Assembly: GCA_022885665.1 (NCBI GenBank)
Contig: JAGQDJ010000618.1
Location: 186,001 to 250,000, forward strand
Direction: 5' to 3'
Source: Triops longicaudatus
Taxonomy: Eukaryota > Arthropoda > Branchiopoda > Notostraca > Triopsidae
DNA length: 64,000 nucleotides
Shown here: positions 12,001-24,388 of the stretch, in pieces
Numbering within the stretch: the stretch's first letter is position 1
Layout: every line of letters begins with the position of its first letter
The notes under the pieces: generated by a model
What the model was told of the DNA's origin: nothing
The model's input: the letters and a program-made list of their open reading frames with translations, nothing else
The model's database searches: none
Position numbers and translations under genes: made by a program

Positions 12001-15000
12001 CAAGCGATTCAGCATTGCCGCAAATGATGTACTTTGTTTACATTCGGTGAGAACTTGAAGGCTGAAATGATGATTCCGGACATACTCTTGGTAAATATGC
12101 AACATGGGTAGAAGCATGTCGAACAAATCCCCTACTTTCAAAGATTTACCCACTTCTGCCATCAGATGTCGCTCCAAGACAGAAAAAAGAATTCGTAAAA
12201 AAGAAATACCTAAAACCAAAGTTGGCCACGAGTTCATACGTGCCAACAAGCCTTTCAAGAAGATTTGGTGAAGAAAAAAGACTGTTTCGGCGTTCAGAAA
12301 AATGGAGTTCAGGTCGTCATGGCTGCAGGGAGGTTTTTTCGAACTTGCTAACATCTTCATGGGCCGGAGGAAACACGCCACCAAGATTTCCAACTGGGCT
12401 ACGTACTCCTCTTCCGTTTCCACCATGCGGAACACGAGGCTGGGCGATTGTTACCGAAGACACGTTAGCAACAGGAGAATTAAAAAGGAAAAGATGATGA
12501 GATGGAAGGTAAAAACGGCGTGAAACTGAAAATTAGAGAGAAAATAAAGGGAGGGGGTGGGATTCGAGGGGATCCAGTTGATGGGTGACAACGTGGGTAC
12601 AAGGCTCTAAAAGTAGCTAATCCATAGAGAGGCCAGTGTTTTACCTGTTGCGCTTACGCATGCTCTCGGCGTGGGGCGAGCGTATGTATTCTTCCACAAT
12701 TTGTTTCCAGCGGTGGCGACACAACCAACCACGAAAAAAACTCTGTACCTTACGGATTTTCTTCAGATCTTCTGACTCTACATCTTCGGTGTTGGGCCCT
12801 TCGCCAGTTTGTTTGACAACACTGGGAGTCAGTCGCCATTCTTTCTTCAGCATGCACAACTCAGCACGTAATTTCTTGATTTCCGTGGTCAGTTCCTCGC
12901 ATTGCTGCGTGTACTGCCACTTGGCCGTTTTCTCGCTCTCCACAATTTGCAGCAAGTGCAAATGTTTCTGCTCTAATTCTTCTTTCTGTAGCATAAGCTT
13001 GTTGAAGCTGGAAATGGATATATTATGAGAAAAAAAGCATTTCGTTCATTTTCATAAATAGGAACAACAATATCTAATATCATTCCTACGCTTAAAAAAT
13101 AAGGTTTACAGCATTATAAAACTACCCCTTACAATTAGGAGGAAGTAATTATTTATAATATAAGTCTTCAAAATTAAAAAATTATGTGGACTTTCAAACG
13201 TCAACTGAGCATGGTGTGTAATGACTAGCCTGCCATCTTATGACCGATGCCGGCGATCTTTACGAGTAAATCTTTACGAATTTTCTTGGTGCATAGCATT
13301 AAATAGTAATAACGGTAGTAGCACCTGTCAAAAGATAAAAGGGACGTACTACAGCGGGTGTTTATAACATATGGTCCCTTTTATGTCCGTGGAGGGAAGT
13401 CAGGGTACCACGGAGAACACGTTCTCGAGATATATGACCGCTTGTCTCAATAAATCAACATTAAGAAGGGATCCGTGACTTATGATCCGTCCCTTGATAG
13501 AAGGCTATCAAATGTACAAAGTACTCTCTGACACAAAAAAGTAAACAATTATCTCACACGAGCTACGCTACGCTTTTATTTGTGTGCTCCCCCCCCTCCC
13601 CCCGTAGTCCAGTCTTGGAAGATACTAAACAGAAGAAATTTACTTGGAAGTTGGACTCCCCATAACACGAAAAAAAGTATTTTATATTAAAAGTATTTAA
13701 AACACGGTATCTTATTGAAAAACGTAAAACAAAGTAATACTGCATGTAATATGAGCCCCTAAATTATTTTTAAAAACATTTAGACATATTACGTACACTT
13801 GAAACAAAACGTTTCCCCCAATCATCAGATTGAACTGCAGACAGAGAGCCTTTCGAGCGTTAGAAATGAGCTACCCAGCGCAGAGTAACTTCATGCGACG
13901 AGAACTAACATCGTTGCGGAGCTTTGTGCTTTTCCTTGGAAAAACACGTCTATTTTGTTCTACTTGATAGATTTTCGGATTTTGAATCAGTAAGAGCTAC
14001 CCTCCGGAAAGATTACTTAATCGATAATGTTTAGTCTTGAATACACTATTTAGGTACCGAATCTCATTTCCAGTGCAGTACAAGCACTTAACCAAATGGC
14101 ACAATAGCCTCACCTTCGCAATTGATCTTCCATGCCGATGTATGTCGAGCATAAAAAATAGATTTATAAGATGCATTACACAGAGCTTACCCAGATTATG
14201 ATTTATAGAATAAGACCACCGTCGGAAGCAACGTGCTCTATTTCTTACGGTTTCTGACGAAGCTGAATCCATTGTACTACAATTATCATGGGATATTTGT
14301 CATTGCTTATTGTAAGTCTTCTTTATTCTCACATGCACGATACGAAATTGCACGAAAGACACATAAGAATGTATTCGTACACAGTAATTGAAGAACTGCG
14401 GTGGGCTGAACTATCGCTTCCGTTCTAAAGAAATTACACCAAATAAGTCTACGCAAGGAACTAGATTATAGTAAAACGACAGTTTTTGCGTTTAGCGACC
14501 ATTTTATCGATAACCAACAGTTGCTCTCTCTCTACTTTTAACTGGATTGTCTGGTCCGGGAGTAATTTCGAGCCAGGCTCTTTGGTTAATTACTAAAAAC
14601 CCCAGCAGCACACTTTACCTAGCTTGACGAATGGCTTGAATCCACGTTTGGCAATCACTTTCATTTTCTGCTCGCAGCTCGTAAGCTCGCTGGTGCTCAC
14701 GACGATAGGTAATGGCGAAACAATACTACGTATAGAAAATCGAACAAGTGTTAAAGCTCAAAACGGTTGTTCTTTCCCCCAGAAAATTAAAACTCTGAGC
14801 TTGTCTAAACACAAATACTGGGGTCTTTTAATTCTGTGCTTCAAGAAAAGGAGAAAAATGGCTCTAATGAAACTACAATGAGCTTAAATAAAACATCCGG
14901 AGGTATAGGGAGAAAAAGGGAGAGACGCAGAATGAGGAGCGAGGAAAGCTAGGGATACCTCGTTGCCATGGCTATCAGAGGTGGTTACCAAGAGTTGCTG

Positions 15001-16423
15001 ACATCATCACTGCCTCCTTTGCTTTTCCAAACCCTTATCCCTTCCAACCCCTATCCGATTCCTCATCACCCTCCCCCGATTTTGCTGGACTTGGAAATCT
15101 CTTGCTCATCTGATGCCAACCGCAGCAACCGAACAATAATAATAATAAAAGAAATACGGACCAAGTGGGTCTTGCAGAGTAGACATAGACAACGCGGACG
15201 ACCGAGAAGCAAAGGGCATGATTTCTCCTCCTAAATGTTGCATCCATCCTTCATTCGTTATTTACGAATTTCTGTCTCACTTTTGCCCTCTTCCTCGCTC
15301 TCCAACTTGCTCGGTACTAATGTTCCGTGCACGAACCCCAAGACAGCTTACCTGCTTATCCGGCGCAGGTTTCTTGTTGCCAGTAACAATCAACCTGTCG
15401 CAATAACTGCCCTCGAGGAAAACAATACCTGTCGGCCGACTCCAATTCTCCGACTCGGAATAGAATAAGACATTCTGTAGGAATACAGAGAACCACATTA
15501 GTTCGACATCATGGTCTAAAATATTTTGTGACAATACTTTTTCTAGAATTGCTACCACGTTCGGACATAAAATAGGAAAATTAATAAATACAGTACTCCA
15601 ACAAGTTTTGTAATACAAAAACGGTGAACGTAAGTTTGTTGAAAGCATGAGAAAGGCAATCAATCATTAAGTAAACCCAGTGGAATATAATCTCGCTATG
15701 ACGAACCTCCTGAAAAGAAAAATAAACTGTTTGACGTATCCAAACTACGTTTTAAAGGGCCTTTTCTGTAGATGCACAGAAAACACGAGACTTTTGTATT
15801 CCTCCACTATAGCCGATTGTTCGGTGTAACGCGGTTCAATATAATAAGATTATCCTGTACTTTGTTACATTTCGCCATCGTTTTATTTACTTATTTAAGA
15901 ATTTTCACACGAATCATGTCAATTGTCTGACGTATTATCGCCGCATGCGGCATGCTTGAGCTTTAGACCTCGTAACTTGTAAATACAGTGAAGTAGAATC
16001 TCGTTATATCAAACGTAGTGGGAAAAAAAAAGAAACTGTTCGATGTTACAGAATTCGTTATATCTGACGGTTTTTCCCACGTTGTAACGTTTCTCGGGAC
16101 CCCAAAATCCGTCTACAATAGCCAACAGTTCTTTATATTAGATTTCGTAATTAGGAGACTATTGCAGAAAATTTATAAGAGTTTTCAATGCCTACTAATA
16201 AATATACAACAAACAATTCTTGCACAAGATAATAGATTTTTAAATACGTTGAAGGAAGACGTACTTGATAGAGGGTAAACCAGCGTAATTGCCATTTCGT
16301 ACCATCGGCGGTACGTTTGTAGAGTGGTCCAGCCAAGGTCGGGTCGTAGCGCGCTCTCTCAGCCAGCATTTGCAATTGCGTTTCGTTAATTCGCACCGGA
16401 CGTTGCATTTTGGGACTCAACAT
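6034..16423 (-). CDS. RASGRF: RasGRF-type Ras guanine-nucleotide exchange factor
   Basis: It activates Ras (CDC25 domain) and probably Rac (DH domain) in response to calcium/calmodulin. Exons, 5' to 3': 16423-16265, 15474-15352, 14725-14619, 13007-12645, 12439-12210, 12134-11938, 11835-11710, 11492-11390, 11307-11175, 11065-10950, 10806-10592, 10445-10299, 10240-10035, 9971-9829, 9743-9630, 9120-8740, 8538-8267, 8109-8026, 7930-7529, 7464-7285, 7164-7067, 6945-6861, 6799-6602, 6539-6342 and 6246-6034; about 1,530 residues. Order: PH1 (KWQLRWFTLYQ), coiled coil and IQ motif (VQSFFRGWLCRHRWKQI), DH (SSKKPPCSHDD, FLTYPMHQ), PH2, RasGEF-N (DDVDIRFSRTLNSCK), a Ser/Ala-rich insert, then CDC25 (CDPPCIPYLGMYLTDL). 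The start could also be the ATG at 16408, which aligns with the mammalian start. The exon ending at 8026 may extend to 7987. One intron uses a GC donor. Confidence 0.92.
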
Positions 16424-18495
16424 CACGCCCCTACCACAAACTTTTTTCTTCCTCCCGCAAAAGCGGCGGCTTTAGGTTTTACCCTATACCTCTGTTGAAC
16501 ACTGGTTAACGATACGAACACTATTCCCGAAACCACGCCCTCACAGGCATCACTGGAGCTCTTAAAATTGTCGGCCTCATAAAACCTTCCCAAACACGAC
16601 CAGTTCACACATCCCCCCGAAATGAAGCAGGTACTACGGCGATCTGGTCTCAACTAATGAGCTACTCTTCGGGACTCTCTCTGGCTAGAGAAACGCAGCA
16701 AACGGGCGACTGGACCTTTCACAGAACTTCGTGGAGCAGGGCACGAGCAGGTGTGTCAATGTGTGTGTGTGAGAGCAAACCACCTGTAGCACGGAAAAGT
16801 GTCTGAGCTCCGCCCACTTTTTCTTTTTTAGGGAGTGCAGGGTGGGGGGAGGGGGCTGATGACGTCAATACCCAACCTCCTTGCCAATTTCTTAGCCTGG
16901 TTCACCTCCCCTGCCCACTCTCCATCTCTCCCCCATTAAAAATTACGCCCTGCACGATCGCTACTTAGAAATGCAAACCCTCGCTCGGTTGGCTAAAGGG
17001 GGAGGGGCGACGAGCAAAAGAAAGGGTGGGGAAAAAGGAGAAAAGTTCGCCTTCTCAAATTGCACAGACACGGTATCAGCCATGGCAAAAGCACTAAAGC
17101 ATCTTCTCCTATGTGTACTCTTCGCCTGCTTTATTCTCAGTTTCCCCCAGTTTCCCACCACATTATTGATCTGGAGTTTGAACAAAAAACGCTAAACTCG
17201 AAAACCGAGGAGCTACTACTACTGCTCCTGCCTGTACTGGCTGCTAGAGTCGCTGGTGCAATCTTCCTCTGTCTCGCCTGCTCTCCGTCGCGCTCTCTCC
17301 CAATATTTTTAATTGCTTTCCCTAACTCCAACCCTCCCCCCTTTTCGCTTTTTTATCGTTACTTTAGAGCAGACGGCGAAGGTACAACTGCGTCATTTCT
17401 GCCACATCTAGTCCTTTATTCCGGTTCCTGAATCCCGCAATCGCATCAACCTTAAACCCGTTATTGGTATGGAAACCTTTTTTTCCTTCTCATCCTCGTT
17501 TCCCCGTTTTGCTCCACGGGGGAACTCAGACAAAGTCGCTCATAACGAAGCAACAGGCTTTCTGTCGTGACGCTTGAGCTTTTCCTTTTAACAGCACTTT
17601 ATAGACAGAAATTCAATTCGGACCATTCTTCAATTGTTGAAAAAGGACCAGTACCCTTTTTTCCGGCATTTTTTTTTCACGCGACAAGAGATCATTAGAC
17701 ACGGAAACTGCACCCTACGATTTCATTATCACTTTTTTCCTATTGTGCGCCCTGCAGCAATTTCAGCAATTCCGAGTCCTTGTCGAGGATACAAAGAAAA
17801 TATTTTTGAAACGACGTAAGCAACAAAAAAGAATTGATGCAGCGTAAGCAATGCACGTATGGGTGAATTTTGAGAAGGCGAGTGAGGTAGAAAGGGGTTA
17901 ATAGGCGAACAGGAACGCAAAACAGATTCTGTGTAGTGTCCATCGATTTGTCGGGTTAGATAACGTACTTTCGGGCTAAGGCTTCTCGTTTGAAACAGCT
18001 GCCTGGCACTGAGAAAGCAGGAAGGAAAGAGAGAAGAGAAGCAATGGAAAACTTTGAGGGCAGCCTTAGCGAAGGCCAGATCCAGGTGAGAGATTCCACC
18101 TGGACGCAGAAAAAGGGGTCAGGGGTTGTCCCGGATCCCGGGCAACACAGGATTCGATCGATTTGGTACAGTGCAGTTACAGTACGTCGCTCGCTATTTG
18201 GTGACGCCGGGCTGTGTTGGAGATTTTAGACTGGTGAGCGGATTAGAGGCGAAAGCAACCGAAGTTTCCGCGCGAATCACTAAACTAAATGACTTCCCGG
18301 TCTAATCACTTGGACATCTGTCGGCAGAAATAAGAACTTGATATTCTAGTCTACAAAACGCCCCCTAACGCTAGCTTAGACGTTTACATGCTTATGACCG
18401 TATTTTGGTCTCAGAACGTAAAAGTCACGTTGCTCTGTATCTGTTTTCAATCGTTCGTCGGGCATCCTAGTCCTTTCTTTCCGTAGCATATCAAG
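16424..18495. promoter_or_regulatory. Divergent intergenic region of RasGRF and MRI1, with a CRE-like palindrome
   Basis: About 2 kb separate the RasGRF start (minus) from the MRI1 start (plus). It holds a perfect TGACGTCA palindrome at 16860-16867, a CCGCCC GC-box-like site near 16810, a short GT run near 16757 and several pyrimidine-rich stretches. No coding block is recognised; the open frames here look like chance. Further 5' non-coding exons of RasGRF could lie in it. Confidence 0.45.
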
Positions 18496-20560
18496 ATGTC
18501 CTTATTGGAGGCTATTCGTTACAATAATGGCGATTTGGAGATCTTGGATCAGCTCCTACTGCCGCATTCAAGCACATACATCCGCGTCGATAGTGTAGAC
18601 ATGGGCTACGATGTCATTCGTAATATGCAAGTGAGTTATACAATAATTCTTCACAACGCTTAACACAAAAATCTCTTGTTTTAGCGTTAGCATTAAAACG
18701 TCAAAGAAACGGAGATGATTTTAACTAGCAAGCCTGCCTAATACCGAAAAAAAAGAGGAGGGTAATAGCCATTGCATTACGTCAAATATCTGTTAGCGAG
18801 ACAAAAATAAGTAAATCTCATACTTTTCAAAACGAATGCTTCACAATCAATGCAGAGCCATGGTAAACGACGAATAAAAAAATTTTCCACGCTGGTTGAC
18901 ATAATCAAAAGTTGCCATAATCGTGGTTGACAAATAGAATATGTATTATTCTTACAGTAGAATAATTATCTTCTGTAGGCTATGTTTACCTTATTTAACA
19001 AAATATTAACTCAATGTTCGTTAATTCCTCCTTATAATAATAAAAAGTCAAACTTTATCGCATAGCTAAAATGTACTTTTCTACTGGACTTGAAAAACTG
19101 GTAACGTTTGGAGACGTCGTGGCAATAGTGTATGCTATTACAACATCTATATGGCTGATTTCGCTATTGCGTAACGCGATATTTAGGATGCGACTATGCA
19201 TTGTCCCTTCAATTTATATTTACTACAGTTACTTAATGAAAAAGTTTAATTTTTGTTATTATTTTCAAGGTTCGCGGTGCTCCTGCAATTGCGATTGTAG
19301 GTTGTTTAAGCTTAGCAGCCGAATTAAGTCGGCTACCGAGTGAAACCCACCCAACTAAGCAAGCGTTATTCAGCTACGTGACCCAGCGACTTTGCAGACT
19401 TGTTGCAGCGCGACCTACTGCTGTAAATATGCAACAGGAAGCACAAAAGCTGAAAGTTCTGGCTGAGAAATTGGCTTCAGACGATAATGTCGATGTTCCC
19501 TCCATGAAACAAAGGTAAAGAAACAAACCACCTTTCCCTGAAAGCTTTTCAGATGCCAGGCTATTTTTAGAAATTTTCTGACTTACGTGTAAATTTAAAT
19601 GTATTAGGCCGGTTTCGGTATGTGCTGCTTAATATTCCTTATGGTGGTGACAAGATTCTCTATTACCATTTCTATACCCTAAAACAACCAAATAATACGA
19701 TGTTTCCTTGCATTAAAATATATTCAATATGAATGAAATTTCTCTCACCTAGGTTGATGGCCGCTGCGGAAGAAATGCTGCAGAAGGATGTGGCTGATAA
19801 CAAAGCTATCGGCGAGAATGGGGCAGATCATCTCCTTTCACTTGTTTCTTCTGGGCCCGTGAAAGTACTAACCCACTGTAATACCGGCAGTTTAGCAACT
19901 GCTGGTTACGGAACGGCCCTAGGTATTGCACGAAGCTTACATTCCCGAGGGAAATTAGGTACGTGTGCAGTAAATGGAAGCAAGAATGAATAACTCTCGT
20001 TTGCACATTAGAACATGTCTATTGCACGGAAACGCGTCCCTACAACCAAGGCGCGCGTTTAACCGCCTACGAGTTGGTGCACGAGAAAATGCCCGCAACA
20101 CTAATTTGCGACAGTATGGTAGCAGCTGCCATGCGTGAACACAGTATTCAGGCTGTCATTGTTGGCGCCGATCGTGTTGCGGCCAATGGCGACACGGCGA
20201 ACAAAATAGGAACTTATCAAGTAAATTTTAAGTTTTTTTTCCTTTTTTTTATAGCTGACTAATCTACTCCATTGCAAATGTTAGTTGGCCGTTTTGGCAA
20301 AATACCATGACGTGCTATTCTACGTAGCCGCGCCCTTTTCATCCATCGACTTCAACGTGAAAAGTGGCAAGGACATTCCCATCGAGCTTCGACCCCATAC
20401 GGAGATGACACACGTGCATGGCCGTCCTCTTGCAGCCCCAGGCATTAACTGCTGGAACCCAGGTTTCGACGTTACGCCAGCAGAACTGATAACCGGAGGT
20501 ATTGTAACAGAAAAAGGCGTTTTCCCCCCTTCTTCCTTGCCTAAGCCCAGCGATTTGTGA
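18496..20560 (+). CDS. MRI1: Methylthioribose-1-phosphate isomerase
   Basis: It converts 5-methylthioribose-1-phosphate to methylthioribulose-1-phosphate in the methionine salvage pathway, in the cytosol. Five exons (18496-18630, 19270-19514, 19753-19958, 20012-20220, 20285-20560) join in phase to 356 residues, the normal length. The start MSLLEAIRY matches the family N-terminus. Catalytic blocks are present: RGAPAIAIVG, THCNTGSLATAGYG (active Cys) and GADRVAANGDTANKIGTYQ (active Asp). The C-terminal block DVTPAELITGGIVTEKGVF is also conserved. Its stop lies only 35 bp from the stop of the convergent ADAT2, so the two 3' UTRs probably overlap. Confidence 0.96.
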
Positions 20561-20595
20561 AAGAAAGTTTGTAATTCGCACAATACACGATAAAC

Positions 20596-21515
20596 CTAGC
20601 TAAGAAGGGGTGGAGCTTTAACTTTCGGGCACGGCGCATTGGGGTTTGTGCCTTGGTAGAAGCGTTTTAGAAGGTCGATGGCGGCTTCACGGCGGTAACC
20701 GCCATGGGAGGCCATTACAGGTTGCGTAGACTCGACTGAATTAGTGTCTAGCACAGAGCCACATCCGCCAAAACGCTCGTTGTAACAACCGAAGTAAACA
20801 ACACGTACCCCAAGCTGTCGCAGAGCTGAAGCACACATGATACAAGGTTCTACTGTTACCCAAACTTCGATCTCTGGGAAGATTTTTTCTAGAAAAAAAA
20901 AGTAAAAATAAACAGATTAGTTTGTAACCAACACTTGACGAAAAAGCTAACGAGGAAATGAGGCAACTTAAAATGAAAAATTATCGAATAATCAAAGAAA
21001 CGAAAAAAGCAAAGCAAATTAAGAAAATGAAAGTAAAAATTAATTCGGCTTACGATATGAGTGGTAAAATAATAAATTTAATATAAAAGTCAGTAAGAAA
21101 ATTAAACAACAATAACAAACTTATAAGTTACCTTTTCACAATTTTAACGAAATATCGAAAGAAAAATTATTTAAGCTTACACTGATGCTTTAATAATTTT
21201 AACATAAATTAACTAAATTAATAGTGAACAAATCATGAACAAATGACGGAGCATTCAGAACACTAATTTACCCCAAGAAATTTGTTCGGCGGTGCAAAAC
21301 TGTAGAACCTGATCTACAGCGTTCATTTCCGCATGTCGAGTGGCGTTTTTGGTAGCGTTGACAGTGTTCCGACCTTCACCTACTATTTGAGGCGGATTTC
21401 CGGAGCATTTCCTTACGAAAACACACCCAACCGGAACCTCGCCGTCAGCTAGCGCTTCCTCAGCCAAGGCAAACGCCCTGTCAAGGTATTTGTCGCTGTC
21501 ACAGTCAGTCATCAT
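20596..21515 (-). CDS. ADAT2: tRNA adenosine(34) deaminase, catalytic subunit ADAT2
   Basis: With ADAT3 it deaminates adenosine to inosine at the wobble position of tRNAs. Two exons (21515-21272 and 20888-20596), joined in phase over a 383-bp intron, give 178 residues. The zinc deaminase signature is complete: HAE in TRHAEMNAVDQ and PCxxC in VEPCIMCASALR. The C-terminal NERFGGCGSVL and YQGTNPNAPCPK are typical of ADAT2. The start MMTDCDSDKY lies inside the last codons of the upstream same-strand SAC3D1 gene, in another frame. This argues for a shared or read-through transcript, or for a promoter inside SAC3D1. Confidence 0.95.
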
Positions 21516-23036
21516 ATAGCCAGCCAGCTGAAAGATGCTGCGAGATTAAATGCTCTAGAGAATGTCGATATGGCGCCTAGAATTTTTGGTACTTTAAGTT
21601 ACAGCATATTTTCGAAGAATCAGAAACTTACAACGGCTGTATTTGGATCAAACCGTGTATGGAAAAACAACAAATTGGATTTTTCATCCAATGCCAAGCC
21701 GTACAGTCGACAGTCCTCAAGCAGAGAGCGCAAATCGGAGTAGTTGAACAAAACTTGCAGTTGTGGTAGCGGGTAATACCCAGTTTTACTCCGAAATCCT
21801 CGCTCGTATACTTCCAAGCTCCGTCTAACAAGGATGGAAAATTGCTTCTAACGATTTATCCTGAGAAATTCGTTGTTTTTACCTTTGCAACAAAGGCTGA
21901 TGATAGTGTATGCCTAGTTGATGCAGGAGCGGAAGTTTGCGGCTTAATTTAAAAACCTTTACGAAGTTTCCCAAGGAATGTGCGAGAGATATAGTTAACG
22001 CAGTCTTCACAATGTTACTTTGCCTATAAATGACCAAAAATAAAAATGTATAATAAAAAATGGCTGCAGAAATGTTTTCCACGGTTTTATGCTTCTAAAA
22101 TACAAATTCACTAATAAGGCATATACGTACCTTACAGCAGCAGGTAACTGTAAGGCGTGCTGCTGCGCTTCGAAAGAGCCCAACCTGATGAGAAGGTAAA
22201 ATGCTTCGAAGTGACTGCGGTTTCTTAATGCTCTTTGATCTTGACAATCTTGATAACAGGCTAACAGTGTACTAAGGCACTCGAGCAAATGAGTTTGGTT
22301 GATGTGTGAGCTGTAAACCTTCTCAGACTCGCGACAAAGTCTGAAAAAAGGGAAATAATAATCTTTTCCTGACAGCAAAATTTATTTTCATGGGCTTACT
22401 TATATTGAGCTAACAAGTAGAACTTAATGGCAGGTTCCAGCAGAGTAATCCAACCACAAGCGCTTAAATTCTGAATGACACCGTCCTGCCGCACTGCACG
22501 TAGCCGGTCAAATACAAAGTCGTAGATTTGAAGAAACGGGGTGTTGGGCTTCGGAACAATCCTACGAAAAAGAGATAGTCTTCTATGAGCTGTGATAATA
22601 AAATATAAAGGAAAAAATAAATAAATAGCATTAACAAATACTCAGTCAGGAGGTATTTGACAGTTGTCTGAAGTACAGGCAAAGGTCTGATCAGATCAGC
22701 TTTCGCATGTGCTTGCCCAGCAGCTGAACGCGAATAAGACTTCACTACTTTATCTAGAACGGCTTTTGTCTTCGCAAGTCTTGATTTGGTTGGCAGGGAT
22801 TTGTTAGGACGGAAATTGGTGTCTAGTAAGCGTGGTTCGGATTCAAACGGATGCAACAGGCCTTCTCTTTCGCGGCTAAAAACAGTATTGAATTAGTTTC
22901 GTAATTGAATTAGCAATTACGAACTATCATCAACGATATACTTCTTTTAAGCCAGAAACATACATACTTACATCTGAATTTCTTCAAATGGACACATCGA
23001 CATACATTTTCCTACGACATACGACACTTCATTCAT
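21505..23036 (-). CDS. SAC3D1: SAC3 domain-containing protein 1 (SAC3/GANP family)
   Basis: Members of this family share the SAC3/GANP helical domain; SAC3D1 is linked to centrosome and spindle function, while SAC3/GANP acts in mRNA export. Exons 23036-22972, 22875-22642, 22561-22400, 22340-22131, 22023-21883, 21824-21632 and 21576-21505 join in phase to 358 residues. The N-terminal signature MCPFEEIQIREREGLLHPFE is diagnostic. Later blocks are RPLPVLQTTVKYLLTE, RAVRQDGVIQNL, FEAFYLLIRLG and the winged-helix-like end. An in-frame ATG at 23153 could add 39 residues. The last exon (ending LYDD) is an inference: without it the frame stops a few codons after 21632. As modelled, the gene overlaps the ADAT2 start by 11 bp. 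Confidence 0.88.
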
Positions 23037-23441
23037 GTTGCGTACAAAGGCATGTACCCAGTGCTTCAAGATTTGGCCAAAAAGCTGTGTCTCGAAACGG
23101 GTCACGTTTTCGCAACAACTTCCTCTCACTTTCTTACTAATATATGTCCGCAATCATAAGAACGGTACGGAGTCCAGACTGAAGTTGGCAGAGAGAGAGA
23201 CGAAAGAGGACGTTTCGAAATACTCCTGACAAGAAAGGCTATTCGCGCTTTACTATTTTGAACTTATTTTTGTTTCCCGTTTTCCCGTTTATTAACGCTT
23301 CAAAGTTCAAAAAGATTGTTGACAAACATTACATAAGATACTTTGTTATCGTGCGGTTTCTAACTTATAATAGTATTACAGTTGATACCGGCACGCTTTA
23401 AGCAAGACAGTTCAAATGTACCAAACTCTTGCTAGATTGCC
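23037..23441. promoter_or_regulatory. Divergent intergenic region of SAC3D1 and the C6orf120-like gene
   Basis: About 400 bp lie between two divergent start codons, less if SAC3D1 uses its upstream ATG at 23153. It should hold both promoters. No TATA box or known element was recognised. Confidence 0.4.
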
Positions 23442-24360
23442 ATGTCTTCTAGGACACTTTTACAGTTATTAGTCACTGTCACAGTAAGTCGTCGCATTTC
23501 GCTCAGAAATCTCTTTTATTGTCAAGTCGTCTTTGTTTTCTTGTATATTTAGATTTTGGCAAGCTCCACGGTATCTGAAATAGTACTGCAATCAGTACAA
23601 AATAGCGTTGGAGCAGGAAACTTTTCCTATTTTACAGTCACGTATGACGGTCCGATATCCCTAATACTGGAATCCATGTAATACATATAACGCTATTAAA
23701 CACGGTTCAGCATATTGCAGTCTAGCTACGTTATAATTAATCCTAATGATAAATCGAATAATATATGTACATATTTAGAGAAGGAGATGCGGATTTGTAC
23801 GTTTCTCAATTCACAATACAACCAACTTACGAGCCTGAAAAGTATTGCTTGCAGTCAGCTTCGTGTGGAATCGATCGAGTGGACATTCCTTCAGAGTAAG
23901 CGCTAAATTTAAACCTTAATATTTTAGCTCTAATTACCAAATTAACTTTTGCGTCGTTATACTCTTTTAGTTACAAGCGTCCGTTAGGAGTGGGCATTTA
24001 CGGTCATCCTCTATACCCAGTCAGCACTTTCAAGTTATCGGTGGTTTATCGCGAAGCTCTCCCGTCAGATCAGTGGACGTGGTACGATAGAGATTTCGAG
24101 CCCGATTCCGAATTATTAGAAGAGCCGCCCTCATATAACGAGGATTACAAATACAATCCTTCCGAGCCGTCATCTTCCGTAGAAGCTCCACGTTCGACGC
24201 CTTCCACTTCGCAGCAAGTCATTAAATATACCTGTGTAATCTTTTGGCGCTCTAACGTGATTTCCATTTTTGTTTCTGATCGCAGGGAGAGGAAAGATCC
24301 TTATTCTGGACTACGCTGTGGTCTTTCTTGGAAATTACGATCGAAATTTTTCTTATGTAA
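23442..24360 (+). CDS. UPF0669 / C6orf120-like secretory-pathway protein
   Basis: A protein of the UPF0669 family (human C6orf120), which has an N-terminal signal and no agreed biochemical function. Exons 23442-23483, 23553-23677, 23779-23895, 23971-24217 and 24286-24360 join in phase to 201 residues (human about 191). It starts with a signal peptide (MSSRTLLQLLVTVTILASS). The core has the family blocks GAGNFSYFTVTYDG, EGDADLYVS, CLQSASCGIDRVDIP and KRPLGVGIYGHP. An acidic, Pro/Ser-rich stretch follows, and the end is a hydrophobic helix (LFWTTLWSFLEITIEIF), as in the human protein. The last donor (GTCATT) is weak, but joining there restores the conserved C-terminus. XPF starts 28 bp downstream on the same strand. 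Confidence 0.9.
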
Positions 24361-24388
24361 ATTAATAGAACCGTAAAAGCTCCCGAAA

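Noticed and set aside
18496..24360. The compact 18.5-24.4 kb region as a bacterial-type operon or transferred segment
   Set aside because: Every gene there has spliceosomal introns and animal orthologues, and strands are mixed.
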